Assembly: GCA_029204225.1 (NCBI GenBank)
Contig: CM055112.1
Coordinates: forward strand, 43,368,038-43,432,037
Origin: Diphasiastrum complanatum
Lineage: Eukaryota > Streptophyta > Lycopodiopsida > Lycopodiales > Lycopodiaceae
Direction of reading: 5' to 3'
Length of the DNA stretch: 64,000 bases
The position numbers and the translations under genes are program-made. Of the stretch, positions 9,810 to 21,365 are shown in pieces. Under the pieces are notes generated by a model that searched no databases, had not been told where the DNA came from, and saw only the letters and a list, made by a program, of their open reading frames with translations. The number at the start of each line of letters is the position of its first letter. The stretch's first letter is position 1.

Positions 9810-11318
9810 ATGGCCTCTTCTTTAGGATCTACACGAGATTCAAGCCTGAGTTCGTTTTTTACTGAATTTGGGATTACTGAAAATCTAGACTACTTCCACA
9901 GCCTATTCAGGCCATATTTACATGTTTTCAAGACTGCACAACCAAATTTTGATGTATTTTATGAAGATTATGTTAGATTCAGGGATATACTTAGTAAGCC
10001 CGTTATCTCCATAGGTTCACTCTCGTACATGCATTATACTGATCTTGTTCATTTCTTCCCAGCTTTCAGACATAGACTAGATAGAATGTTCACCAAATTG
10101 CTTGATCTTTTCAAAAGTAGTTCAATGTGTCCTTATTGCAACAAGAAATGTCGATTGGTTGAATATCAGAGTGGTTTCGTACTTTTTCTGTTAGTTTGGA
10201 TCTCAGATGATGAGGAAGTTTTTGTTGCTGATGGCATCATCCTATGTTCAGTCATCTATTAAGGATATCAGTCACTTCCTAATCGACACCCCTGATAAGG
10301 AAAGTGACTTTATTGATGTAAATATTGATGTGCTCCGGAATTCCTTTATTGGCCAAAATACATCTGCTGATGAATCAATCCCTATAGAGGAGTCTAAATG
10401 TCTTTTCAATTTGCCTGTATATTATATAAATGATGATGTATATTTTACTACTGCTAATTTATGTCAGTTTTTTGATTATCGTGAAGATGAGGTTCTATGT
10501 TTTTTATCCAACACAATTTCTGAATTCTCCGACTTTGTAGATTTTGAAATAGATGACCTTGTTGCTGGAATTGATTTTGATGATGACGAGGGACTTATGA
10601 CCAGTGAAGAATGTCTGACTAAGACTTTATCAAATATTGCTGAGGATGGATGAGGCAGACCATCCAATGAAAAATTCACGGCATTTCAATCCCAGATGGG
10701 CTTCCCTCATCCATCATTAATGCATGTCACTGATGATTCCACTTCAGTAAGTGGTCATTATATTGATTATCCTGATCTGGTTGTTGCTGATGATAAAGAA
10801 TGTGTAAGTGTTTCAAATTCCTTGCATTAGAATGTTCTTAACCACTAAATGTATTTTTTCTAACATATTTCTTATGGCAGGATGCTCTCATAATTGATGA
10901 TTTTGCTGCGAGACGAGGTGGTTTCAAACAACATGCATCCTTGATCCAGAGGGATAGTGGACTTGGCCACTATCTTAGGCATTTCCTGAAGAATGAGATC
11001 TGTATTTCTCATTCGAAGCTGAGCCCAGTTGGGGAGAGTCTGATAATAGCAGTTAAAGCTTTATCATTTTATCTAGGAGGACATAAATTTGTTAAGACAA
11101 ATAAGATCATTTTTGTCAAAAGATCTTATGTTTTGAACATTCTAGATTTTACTGATGGGAATGTTCCTTTAAGGAGCTCCCATTATTCATTGTATTCTAC
11201 CTATATTGAACTTAGTGGAAATAAGGATAATGCACATCTATTAGATGCATACTCTAGCAGAGAATTTCTTCATGACAATACTGCCATAGAATCTGACACA
11301 CAAGCTGATGATGAATAG
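9810..11318 (+). pseudogene. Multi-exon gene of unknown function carried in the transposon
   Basis: ATG at 9810 (context ttccATGg) opens an ORF with a possible zinc motif CPYCNKKCR near residue 110. The reading must switch frame near 10200-10250, by a short intron or a frameshift, to continue in the ORF at 10207-10653, which is rich in Asp and Glu. TGA at 10651-10653 interrupts it, but the same frame stays open to a canonical intron at 10804-10880 (GTAAGT to GGCAG). A last exon runs to 11318 and ends in an acidic ADDE tail. I do not recognise the family. It lies tail-to-tail with the minus-strand transposase and is probably the element's second gene. The right-hand copy shares the TGA, so that stop predates the duplication or hides an unrecognised intron. 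Confidence 0.5.
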
Positions 11319-13642
11319 TGAAAACTTTGTATTTTGTTATAATACAATCAATACATTTACATTGAGTATTTCTCCTCTCTTGTTCAATGAATTTGCAAGC
11401 AATTCTAAACATGTCATGATTTGATGACAATGATGATCTTCTACTCAGCAATCATCTAATTTTCTCTTCCTGTATGAACTTGCATGCTTTTCTAAACTTC
11501 TTGTATTGTGTGGACTTTGTTGTATGTCGAATCTGAACTCTGCGGTAGAACCACTGAAACAATTGACAAATGTAGTTTCGTTTTTCATTGGTTCCTCCAT
11601 GTTGTGTATTTCGATGAAATGCTACTCGTGCTTGCCAATGTGACTTCTCCATCTCTTGTGATGACCATACACTCAAGCTTCCATATGTGTTTGCAAAAAT
11701 GTTGTATGATCTCTTAGTATGTGCTGCATATGTCAAAATCATAATGTTAGTCTTATGTTCGGTTCTAAATATATATGAAAAATTGAAAGCATCTTGAAGA
11801 ATTTATACTAACCATGTAATGAGTGATGTGATCTTCTCCCCATGCTTTTGATACTGCATTAACAAAATCGACACAAGGCCTTTGGACAACTTTGTTATCA
11901 ATATCAGAGTATTTATCTTTTCTTAAAATAGCAATCATACTATCAAGCTTCTTCCATACATCAACTTTTAGTACTCTGATTTTGCCGTCTTTCTCGAAGT
12001 TCTGAGTGGCAGCAATAATATTTGTCCTGAGTGTTGAATATTAGAAGCCTTACCAGTAAGATTTGATAGGAAACGACATGCTTTTGCTCCTCCTTGGGTT
12101 AGTTGGCATGTTTCCATTCTTTCCATAAATCTTTTCATCTTTTTCAATTTTGACATGTCCCTTATGAAGCCTGCTTTTCATAAAACATCTTCTAATCGAG
12201 AGATAGCTTCATTTGCTAATGATGTTGGCTTAGTATTCCAAGCAAAAACTGTATGAAGATAAATGATTTTTTCTATTAATCTAACTTCTGCATGAAGAGT
12301 GCAAACATGCACATTTTTCAAGGGGATAGGCAACACATGCTTCCAGTTTGGATCTACATATTTTCTAGTAATTCTTGTACTCCTAGTAACATCTTTTGCC
12401 ATATTCATGCAGTACAAACAAGGGTGTTTTGATGTAGCACCGTGAGAGACATTATACATACATTTCAATGTTTTCAAATCATCTGCTAAGTGCCATTCAA
12501 CATTGAAGTCTCCAACTCTTGGAACATTGAGAAGTCCTCCATCCATATGGTCCTTGATGATCCTAGGATAAGATGTCCTTGAGAATATCCATGATAATAT
12601 ATCATGATCCTCCTTCAGCACCTGTCCAAAGAATTAATCAGACTTAGTTAACAATGAATTAAAACTATTCAATGAATGTAATGTAATAATGAGGCTAGTT
12701 ACCTGAAACGCTGCCAACCACCATATATCATTTTTAGACTGGACACTGAATCTGAAATCTTCTTGGTCCTCTGTTTGTGATAGAGCACCATTCATGAGAG
12801 TTATACTAACCCTCTCCATCTTCTACCCTTTCACAATTTCTGACTCATCTAACTTAAGTACTATGATTATTTTGCCATTCACCTTTTCATAAGCTATATC
12901 ATAGAATGTGACGATGTATCTCAGCAAGTAATTTAGATCAACAAATAAGTTGTTTGATGAATTATAGAATATCTATCGTCCATCAGTTTCATACACCTCC
13001 TCAATATGAAATGGAGTTCTAGTGATCTTATGCATACCTATGTTTAATGTATCCCTCTCTTTCTTCAAGTGATATGTCCTAGGAATCTTGACTTTTCTAA
13101 TCAAAGGCGACTCCAAGAGCGTCTTAGCAGGCTACACCATCGCCCAGACCATCGCAGTAGATGCAGCTGAATGTTCAGTGTTCAAACTTCAAACTTTAAT
13201 GTTCACAACTACAACTCGAAGTTCAAGAATGCTCTGATGTCTGCTCTAACACCATGTTGGTATCAAATGTTGGGATTAGATCTAAATTTTTTTGAATGTT
13301 GACCATCAAAGACTCTGTTATTTTACACTTTGCATTTGAACTCCTATTGTTCATCATGATACGCTCAGTGGATTTGCCTGTCAATATTGTGCCCAATGGC
13401 ATCCCTAGTGAAGCATTGTCTTTAATATTCCGAGGAGCTACTAATGCAGATTTGCAAAAGACACATATAGTTAACAAAATATCACCATAGCTAAAATTAA
13501 AACCTAACAAAATCACAATATGCTTACTTGAATGCACAGATCCTTCCATTTTGATTACCTCCTTTTGAAAGCATTTGAATATCCTTGCAACTTTGTCACT
13601 TTCGCTTCTTATTTTCAGCCTTCTTCTTTGCCAATTCCACAT
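11319..13642 (-). pseudogene. DDE-like DNA-transposon transposase, copy B (most complete)
   Basis: Successive minus-strand exons encode a large transposase-like protein. Order from the N-terminal side: ARIFKCFQKE and a zinc-free N domain (13223-13642), a middle domain with LDE (12840-13060), FRFSVQSKNDIWWLAAFQ (12700-12800), and EWHLADDLKTLKCMYNVSHG followed by CLYCMNMAKD (12178-12621). A C-terminal part with DDKV-type sequence and WSSQEMEKSHWQARVAFHR follows (11452-11960). The pattern of LDE, then DLK with a CxxC, then a late Glu suggests a DDE/RNase H-fold transposase. I cannot name the superfamily. Several frame changes fit introns, but a foreign segment at about 13105-13300 interrupts the N-terminal part compared with copies A and C. 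Confidence 0.6.
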
Positions 13643-13832
13643 CCTTCAATAATTGTAAGTTTTCAATACGAATAGATTGTAAGACTGATTGCATTTGCTC
13701 TAGTTCTGATTTGATATTGATTGTTATCTTCTATAATGATTCATTATTATTTTTAAGTTGTTCATTTTCTTCTAACATCTTTTGGAGATGACATTCTCTA
13801 CTCTGACAATAAGAGGATATCCGAATTAACTC
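13643..13832 (-). pseudogene. Transposon coiled-coil module, copy B
   Basis: The minus strand encodes ML-EGELIRISS, then ECHLQKMLEENEQL, KSELEQMQSVL and a basic end AENKKRK. This aligns with the coiled coil at 8577-8702, but there is no H3-like sequence upstream. One in-frame stop lies after NNNESL. The KKRK end could be a nuclear localisation signal. Confidence 0.6.
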
Positions 13833-13859
13833 ACCTTCTAGCATTAGAAGAATTTTTGA

Positions 13860-14050
13860 TTCCAGAAGGGCCGTATAAGAAATCATGCCTTAGTAAGAGA
13901 ATGTTAGAGAGAGAATGATAAAATGACCGGAATGTTTTCTTGTTTTCTTAGTTTCCGGTGCTGCCTGCCATCTAAGTTGTGTGGCTGGCTCATTTTTTGA
14001 AGTATATTAACAGTGCGCATGAAACAAAGCACGCTGCCAAGAAACAAAGC
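13860..14050. repeat. Diverged repeat, possible transposon end (copy at 19155-19340)
   Basis: Both sites share an ordered set of blocks: agggccNtataagaaatc, an agagagagaa stretch, a tttctagtttttggtg-like block, tgcctgccatcta, and later cacgctgccaagaa. Divergence is high, so the relation is old. The first copy lies just outside the transposase coiled-coil module, where a transposon terminus would be expected. Confidence 0.55.
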
Positions 14051-14666
14051 ATGCGTCACAAGCGGGAGAAAATTCCCTCCAAAATTTCATGTGTAAAGGA
14101 TTACACAACTCCTAAAGCCCATGATCAATATTTGTAGATCGAAGTTTTACATAAATAGAGCCTCTAGTCTTTTAGATTTCTCTAGTCATGTTGTCACACT
14201 AATTTGCATGTCAGCTTGTCAAATACTTGTGAGTCGTCTTGAGAATGACTTTGAGGAGCTTTGTGAGAAAGTTATATCAATGTGGGCTCCTTTTGCAGCT
14301 TTTTATTGATGCTATTTCTTGTTCTTGTAGGTGTTGATTGCTTTTCACAGAGTTCAAGTTTATTGCTATTCTACACTCCCTTGGATTCATAGATAATATT
14401 GATGTAGATAATGTACTGATATTTCCAGCTTCTTGGTTTAGTAAGATGTTTCCTCTGATATTAGATTAACCACCCCTTTGTGTAGGATTAAGGATTTGGA
14501 AGACAAGGCTGGACCTTGTAGAGGTTCAAATCCTCTTCCCTTAAACTATTAAAATAAAAGAAAACTTGAAGTTGGGTCTGAATTTTGCTTTTATGTTTTT
14601 TTCAAATTTGAAAATGCAAAGTAAAAACAACTCAATTATGAAATGAAAATGCAAGCCCTTAATAAT
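14051..14666. other. No gene recognised
   Basis: Short ORFs only. The segment at 14121-14330 has plus-strand coding-like sequence (ICRSKFYINRASSLLDFSSH) of no known family. Nothing else stands out. Confidence 0.4.
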
Positions 14667-15241
14667 TTATAGAATCATAAGCAAGATATGAACATTCCAT
14701 CATATTCTATGCAAAGAGTAAATCAATTCTGTTTTTGGCCTCATCTCTATCAAAATTTTGATAAGAAAGTTATGGTAGATCAAAGATTTATAGTACTAGA
14801 TAAGCATTTGATGACGTGACACTTGATTATCTGGAATATCTCCACCACGCGAGGATCTGCATTCTGGTAAAAAATACTTGTCTATTCTCACGTCATGGCA
14901 ATATGCCACATCATCATAGTCTATGCACATAGTAGATCCATTTTCCTTTTAACCTCATCTCTATTAGAGTTCGGATAAGAAAGTTATGGAAGCATTTGAT
15001 GATGTGGCATTTGATGACATGGCAATTGATGATATGGAATATCTCCACCACACAAGGATCTGCATTCTAGTAAAAGAACTTGTCTATTCTCGTGTCATGG
15101 CGATATGCCACATCATCAAAATCTTTGATTAGCCATAACTTTCTTATTTGAACTCGGATGGAGATGAGGTAAAAAGCAAAAATGATGTACTTTTTGTGTA
15201 AAATCCATTGGAATGATCACATCTTGCTTATGATTCTATAA
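14667..15241. mobile_element. Foldback/MITE-like element
   Basis: The two ends are inverted repeats of about 125 bp. The left end starts TTATAGAATCATAAGCAAGA and the right end finishes with its complement at 15241. Between them are two direct copies of about 120 bp (14809-14928 and 15000-15118), each with the phrase atatctccaccac and gatctgcattct. It has no coding capacity. Target-site duplication is not clear. The size and structure fit a non-autonomous DNA element. Confidence 0.8.
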
Positions 15242-16989
15242 ACAGATCAAAAATGTCTAAAAACTTTATTGTTGTTCTACTCATCCATAGTTTGATGGTT
15301 GATGTTTTACAGCTTCTTGCAGGTTAGCCCTCTTTAAAACATGTAAGTTTATTTAACTATGCTTTTCTCAAAATATACTACCACGAACCATAAGTTTTAA
15401 TATTTGGGCAGTTAGGAGTCTTCCGGGCAGCAAGTATTGTCAAATCACAACTCCAAAATGTTCAAAAATGTTACCAGAAAACTCCAAAATTTTTCAGACC
15501 AACAAACAACGTTACATTCCTTCATAGGTGTTAAAACTTTATTGGGCCACATGTACATTCAATAGTTGAATAATCAATAAACACTTGCTAATTTGGGCCT
15601 AATTTTGGATCAACACCATCAAATCTCAATAAATCCTCTTGTACTTGGCTCTGATACCATGTGAAAATCTACAAAATTGGACCAAGAATGGATCCTAACT
15701 TCTATCTTGAACCTGGCTGGTTTCCAAGCATAGAAAGGAAGATTGAGACACATGCAACACTTTGCACACACTAAGAATGGATTACAAACTCAAAACAACC
15801 TGAACACACTCTTGATTAAGCTCTCAAACTTTCCAGCAAGTGACCAGATCAAGTTATGGTGTGAAGAGTTACTTGCATTCTTAGAAAATACACAAGATTA
15901 GGGTTGCCAAGAATACCTAGGATTGAACAAACTTGATCAACATATGATCAACACACTAAGATATTGATTCAACCTATAAAACCATATGTAAACCACAATT
16001 CTAAAAGTTTATAAACTCTAGCAAGTGATAAATACAAGCTTTAGAGTGAATGAAAGAGCACACTTAGTGAATCAGAAGACTAGCTTCACTAGCTTGTCAA
16101 ATCTTGATGTTTAGATGTAGATCTTAAAGGGGAGAGCATGTTGAGCGAAGGGTTGTTGTCACGAATTGTTTTTGAGAGAAAGCTGAGAGTGGTTAAAACA
16201 AAGTTTCCGTCCTGATGATCCCTTTCCAAGTGGACCCTCCTCATGAAAGGTTCTCTATGTTCTCCTCATGAAAGGTTTTCTATGTTGTGTGTGCAGGTGA
16301 ATACAAATTCTAGCTGGTTCTTCATATAGTGTGCACACCTTATCTCCAATCCCTTTTCAGGCTCTTATAGTGAGTTTCACTCTGCTCCATGTGTCTACAT
16401 TATTATGAATTGATAGATTGACACGTTGTGCTTGGATTTGGTACACTTGAATGTTGTGCACCAGCCACCCCTCACCAATAATGCATTATTATGGCAGGTA
16501 TAATATTTTCCCACCTTGTTTTCTGATGCTCTGCTATGAATAAGCTCTAAAATTATGCTTCAATATTTATTCGGGCATTAATTTTAATAGTCACATTTAA
16601 TGGCTCTCCCCAAATCTGAGTAATATGTGAATAATTTCATCAATTGAAATTTGAAGGTTACTAGAAACGGGTCGTTCGCAATCCCCCATACATTAATTCA
16701 TTAAATTTGCTTGGGCAAAAGTGCTTGCCACGCGGTTTATTTAACGTTGCAATGCTTTTTGAGTGGCATTCATCACTAAAATCTGCCTCGACTTCCGTCA
16801 CTCTTTTGCTGTTTAAACATCTGAAGCCGCTCTTCGTTCTTTGGCCTTTTACCTCATTCCTTCGAATTCGCAGGATTAAGTTAACAGTTCTCGTGAGCTT
16901 GTTCCTACATTCCGTTCTGTTTGCATTGCATAAGAGTACAGTTGCATCTGTGACTATCACGTGTCTTCCTTACATCGATCACCAAATCT
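15242..16989. other. LTR-derived sequence, minus strand, with PBS
   Basis: GGCTCTGATACCA at 15647-15659 is the complement of an initiator-Met tRNA primer-binding site. It is followed at 15660 by TGTGAAAATC, which fits the end of a minus-strand LTR. The LTR should extend rightwards, but its outer end is not defined. The internal region to the left (15242-15646) has no coding motif. From about 16500 to 16989 nothing is recognised beyond the upstream flank of the signal-peptide gene. Confidence 0.5.
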
Positions 16990-17536
16990 ATGGATCGTGT
17001 TTATAACATGCGCAACTCCGGTATGCATTTAGCAGCATGTGTTGCCGTTGTCGCCATCTTTCTGTGCTTATCTTCTGCTGCTGGCTCTCCGGTCGTTGAT
17101 CCCATTCCTGGTATGCGCATATTATTTGCTACTACAATGTGATATATTATATCTACATGGTCATGTTGGTAATTGTTTCACGATTCCTATGAGCTGTACA
17201 TGTATTGCTTCCGACTTTGAATTCAGCTTCAGCTTGATATACAGATTTTCTTGCTGTAATAGTTTTAGCTCATTAACTTACCTGCAATTCAATACGATAT
17301 GGGAATTCGTTTTGTGTCTATTTTTTGATAATGCCAAAGTAGTTGATAAGTTTGCTGGCATCATATTATTTCCTCTATCTCTGATTTCCGAACGAGGTTC
17401 CTGGAATATTTCAATCCACGAATGGAAGGTTTTGCAGGTATGGAGGAGCAAGCTCCGATAGGAAGCATCTTCAACTCAACTTCTGACGACGCCATACACA
17501 GGAAAGAGGCAAACCACTCGGCGCTGAATATATCTG
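16990..17536 (+). CDS. Start of a secreted-protein gene (two exons), partial
   Basis: Exon 1 runs from ATG at 16990 to 17110 and encodes a signal peptide with the hydrophobic core LAACVAVVAIFLCLSSA and a likely cleavage after AAG. A phase-1 intron (GTATGC at 17111 to TTTTGCAG at 17437) joins exon 2 at 17438-17536, which also ends in phase 1 at GTAATC. Exon 2 has three N-glycosylation sequons (NST, NHS, NIS). The joined frame stays open across both exons. I do not recognise the family. No convincing further exon is seen before the next repeat region, so this may be the 5' end of a broken host gene. A second in-frame Met lies at 17008. Confidence 0.5.
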
Positions 17537-18228
17537 GTAATCGCCTTATTCGATCCAAACTTCACATAGATTCCACAATCGCAAAGCAAATCACGTTGGT
17601 TCTTGATATTCCCTATATAGTGATATATTTTGAGAGCGTGCTCTAATCCATGCGTTTGAATATAAGCCTCGTCTTAGATGGGAAACCTCTTCCACAATTT
17701 ACAATTTTTCGTATTGTTTATGCAACCGAGTACATGTATAATATACGGCTGAAATCTGTGAACTTTTGCTAAACGTGAAGCCGTAACTGGAGGAATGGTA
17801 CATCTAGCTAGCAGCATCCGAAACTCTTTCCATAGGATTAGCTCATCTGAGTTTCAGAGTTGCGTTATCCGTAAATGTTAAAATAGTGGATGAATTGAAG
17901 CACAACCAGGACTTTTGGTTAACTTTGTCGTTCTAGCATACTTTTGTATTAGATGTACTTTTTTTTTCAAAAAGAATCTAAAAGGCTAAATTACTACACT
18001 ACTACACTGTCAATGGTGTTTTTGCAAAAGCTAACATTAAACTCAATTCCTTGAATTATAAGGGTAGGTTGTACTAAGGCTCATGACTTTATTGCAAGGA
18101 CCTGGTCCTTTAGATGCACCTCTACATACAAGTCTTAAATAACAAATAATTCATGTCCCTTTGTTTATTTTGCATGCATGCTCACGTAGCAAAGGGTTAA
18201 CAATGCTATCTTTTTATCGCATGCATCT
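17537..18228. other. No gene recognised
   Basis: If the signal-peptide gene continues, its third exon should lie here, but no open frame with a good acceptor is convincing. The stretch 17940-18060 has poly-T and tandem ctacactactacact. Nothing else is seen. Confidence 0.4.
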
Positions 18229-18329
18229 ATAGGCTTTCAACTTACATGCTCAACTTACATGCTTACTAAAGCACCATCCATAGGCTTTCAACTTACATGC
18301 TCAACTTACATGCCTACTAAAGCACCATG
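18229..18329. repeat. Tandem duplication of 51 bp
   Basis: Two adjacent copies start ataggctttcaacttacatg and include actaaagcaccat. They differ at one or two positions. Each copy holds internal repeats of acttacatgct. Confidence 0.85.
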
Positions 18330-19154
18330 CATGCTGCATCAGGCCTCAACCAAGGTTCATGCCTTGATACATCGACATCCAATTTTGACAATAGAGTTTA
18401 CACCTATCATGCCAAACCTAAATAAGGTGATTCCTACATCAGGAAAAGCATTTCAGATGAATTAAGAAAACCTATTGAAAAAAAATTCTAGTACTCACAT
18501 TCACCTAAGGGTGACATCTCTATCTAGGAAAGTGTCACAATAGCTTATCCTTACAAAGGCAAAACTACAAAGCATGTTAATAGTGAATTTTGCTTTTTAG
18601 ATGACACACCGACATCCATAGAATTATCACATAAGCGGTAAGCGCTATGGTGACAAACCTAAAATTAACTACCCTATTGTGTGGCAATCATTAAAAAACA
18701 AGTACATAATTATAGGAAGATCCAAAATTGAAGAGGTGGCATCTAAGGAGGAGGAGTTAACCTTGATAGGATTTACAAGGATTTGCACACCATGCCTTGG
18801 TTTCAAGATAACGATTGGGGTGGGTTCATGCACATATGTAGACGAGAATTGAAGGTTGAACCTTTGGACAGCTTGCGGAGCACCACCTTTGCTTCCATGA
18901 ATGCAAACACTTGGCCAATGCACTTACGAAGTGTCAGACGGAGTGAATCAAATACTCAGAGATGGTTCAGAGTATGCAATTGCATCTGCTATTGTTTTGT
19001 GCTCACGACATCTAATTTGTATATGCTACTTACTAAATTGATCATATAGTTTTTCATGTTGAATATCATGTCAGAAGGATTGAATGCTTCTTTGTTCTAT
19101 TGTAATTTGATTACACTGAATTTCTCTTATACGTTAGAGAAACCTCAACTCAAA
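18330..19154. other. Unassigned sequence with weak coding appearance
   Basis: The plus strand at 18712-19020 has one frame with only two stops in about 100 codons (phrases KIEEVASKEEELTLIGFT and CTYEVSDGVNQILRDGSEY). It could be a decayed gene piece. No family was recognised and no splice sites are convincing. Confidence 0.3.
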
Positions 19155-19340
19155 AAGGGCCCTATAAGAAATCCGAACTCAATGAGAGAATAATTAGAGA
19201 GAGAAAGTATAAACTACAAGATTTGTTGTCATTTTTCTAGTTTTTGGTGTTGCTTGCCATCTTACTAGAGTGGTTAACTGATTTTTAGCTCAAACTAAAT
19301 AAATATTTGACTAAGCATGCACTATCCACGCTGCCAAGAA
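19155..19340. repeat. Diverged copy of the repeat at 13860-14050
   Basis: It shares agggccctataagaaatc, an AGAGAGAGAA stretch, a tttctagtttttggtg block and cacgctgccaagaa in the same order as 13860-14050. It may mark another terminus of the same DNA-transposon family. Confidence 0.5.
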
Positions 19341-20175
19341 GCTTTTATTCATGCGCTTATGAGGAGTTTGGTTGCGCCATATGATTAGTGGCAGGAGGAA
19401 AAGAGGATAAATTTTGGTTGAGCAAGGCTATCCCTCTTTTGATGAAAGGTAGATTATATAATATCCACTGCTATTGCTTAATTATCTACATGCTTGTTGG
19501 AGTTTCGTGATTATCATTTTTCTTGTTACAATATGATTTAGTTTGTTTGATTTTGAAGTGATAGAAAAGCTTGATCTTCATATTGTACTCCCATTAGATT
19601 GTGCTTGTTGGAGGGTCTGCGGATATCGAGACAACCCTAACCCTAGTTAATAAGTGAGAGGGATTTTGCACCCTGCATGTGTAAGTCGAACTCGATGATC
19701 ACATAGTTATTTGATTAATTAAAGACTAATAAAATGACCACATCTTTTTGCGGGAATTAAATGTTGCAAGGCCTACTAGTCAAGTTAGTGAATTAAAAAG
19801 AGTTCCCCCCAAATTTCAAATTTTAAATAATAAGGGAGGTGGAAATTGGCCAATAGGATTTGAGGCCAACCCTATATATAGTGGTACTTTGTGATTCATT
19901 TTACATGCTCAATTTCAAATCAAAACAGGTGGAAACTCTATTGATTTGTCAATTGGATGTCCTTGCTCTTCTTCTCCTTGCTCCATCTCTCATATTTTCT
20001 TACTATCTTTATGTTTATTGGATTTTCTAATTGTTGAATTAGATTATTGTTTTCATTTTTGTGAGAGAGGAGAGAGAGAGAGAAAAGTAAGATTGATCTT
20101 TGCTTGGGTAGTGTTAATGGATGGTAGTGTTAGGGGTAGTGTTAGATGTATTTTCATGAGCATGCATGTGAATTT
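19341..20175. other. No gene recognised
   Basis: A TATATATAG near 19874 and an AGAGAGAG tract near 20068 are present. The ORF at 19946-20380 crosses into LTR sequence and is not credible as a gene. Confidence 0.4.
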
Positions 20176-20520
20176 TGTTGGATTTATCTCCTCTACTCTC
20201 CTAAATCCTATGTTAATCTGCCTCCATTCATGTTGCTGCATATTTTACTCGTGTTGTCTCACAGTCTGCATATTTGAGTTGTTTGTCGCTACAGTCTGCA
20301 TTTTTACTCAAGAATTTCCACAGGCGAAAAACCCGACACTGTCGCTAAAAAATCCGACACTGTCGCCTTTCCACCTTTAGGCCATCCTGAGCAACTAAGT
20401 GTTTTGCGACACTTCCAAAAAAGCGACAATTGCATAGTCTGCATAAATACAAATGTCTACAAATCTGCTCTCTATAAGCAGAATCACAGGAACTCTTTCC
20501 AGTATTACATGCAATAGCAT
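20176..20520 (+). repeat. copia LTR, related to the LTR at 26102
   Basis: It begins TGTTGGATTTATCTCC and shares gcctccattcatg, the cagtctgcatattt motif and gcgacact-type words with the sequence at 26102-26330. A tRNA-Met primer site is not seen downstream, and foreign sequence follows. It may be the displaced 5' LTR of the element that ends at 26.1 kb. The 3' boundary is an estimate. Confidence 0.6.
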
Positions 20521-20771
20521 ATATGAAGCTGAAAATGGTTGATGCAGAGGTAAAAATTTATCAATATCAGTTCAATGCACCCTTGTAGTTATTGTTTGAT
20601 TTCTTTTCATATTGTGCACGCTGATCCGATATTCAAACAATATTTTTTGGATATCGGTTCGACGTGTGCTTGTTTCCGTTGTAGATTTTATTATAACCTC
20701 CCGTGCGTTGATCCGATATTACATAATGTTAAAATTTTGTTACTAACTTTTGTTTATATTGGATATTGTAG

Positions 20772-21144
20772 TCCTCCCTGCTGATTCTGTCAGCTGTGGT
20801 TGGTATATAGTATGCAATGCCAAACACTTTTTCAATTGGCTTGCACTACAAGATGAACTTTCTAATTTAGAAGAGGTAATCTTTGATTAATAACATCTAA
20901 TTGTGTTTTTGTTTTTTTTCATAATAACATTCCTAATAACTAATCTTTGATTAATAACATTTAACTGTGTTTTTGTTTTTTTCAATTTAAATGCCCGAAG
21001 GTCTCCCCAATGGAGATAATGCACTTCAGGCAGGAGACCATAAAGCTTGTAATCGAAAATTCATATCCAGTTGCAGTAGCAGAGTATTCTCAATCCAAGC
21101 TACTTCCAATTGGAGAAATGGATGTAGAGATCATAGAAAGTTGA
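20772..21144 (+). pseudogene. Two joined exons of an unrecognised gene
   Basis: An acceptor TTGTAG at 20771 opens exon 20772-20875, which encodes SCGWYIVCNAKHFFNWLALQ and ends in phase 0 at GAAGAG/GTAATC. The next exon, 21001-21141, continues in phase 0 with PMEIMHFRQETIKLVIENSY and ends in TGA. The join gives an open frame of about 80 residues with ordinary protein composition. The intron contains a tandem duplication of about 65 bp. I do not recognise the protein. It lies between copia LTR sequences and may be a host gene fragment caught in retroelement rearrangements. Confidence 0.45.
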
Positions 21145-21365
21145 TACTGATAAAAAGTTGGTCTCCCTTGATGTGGATGAGACACATGTACAAAAAAATT
21201 TTATAGAAATTTTTTTATAGTTTTCTATGGTTGTTCTTACAAGTTTGTTTTCCTGTTATTAATTCAGGTTATTATTCATTCAACTTCATTTTCTATGGTT
21301 TTCCTACATGTTTGTTTTTCATAGCCTCGGTCCACCTTGTCTTTACCATGATTTTTTTTGGATAA

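Noticed and set aside
18669-19049. Overlapping ORFs on both strands as a host gene
   Set aside because: No family match, stops in the better frame and no convincing splice sites; listed only as unassigned sequence.
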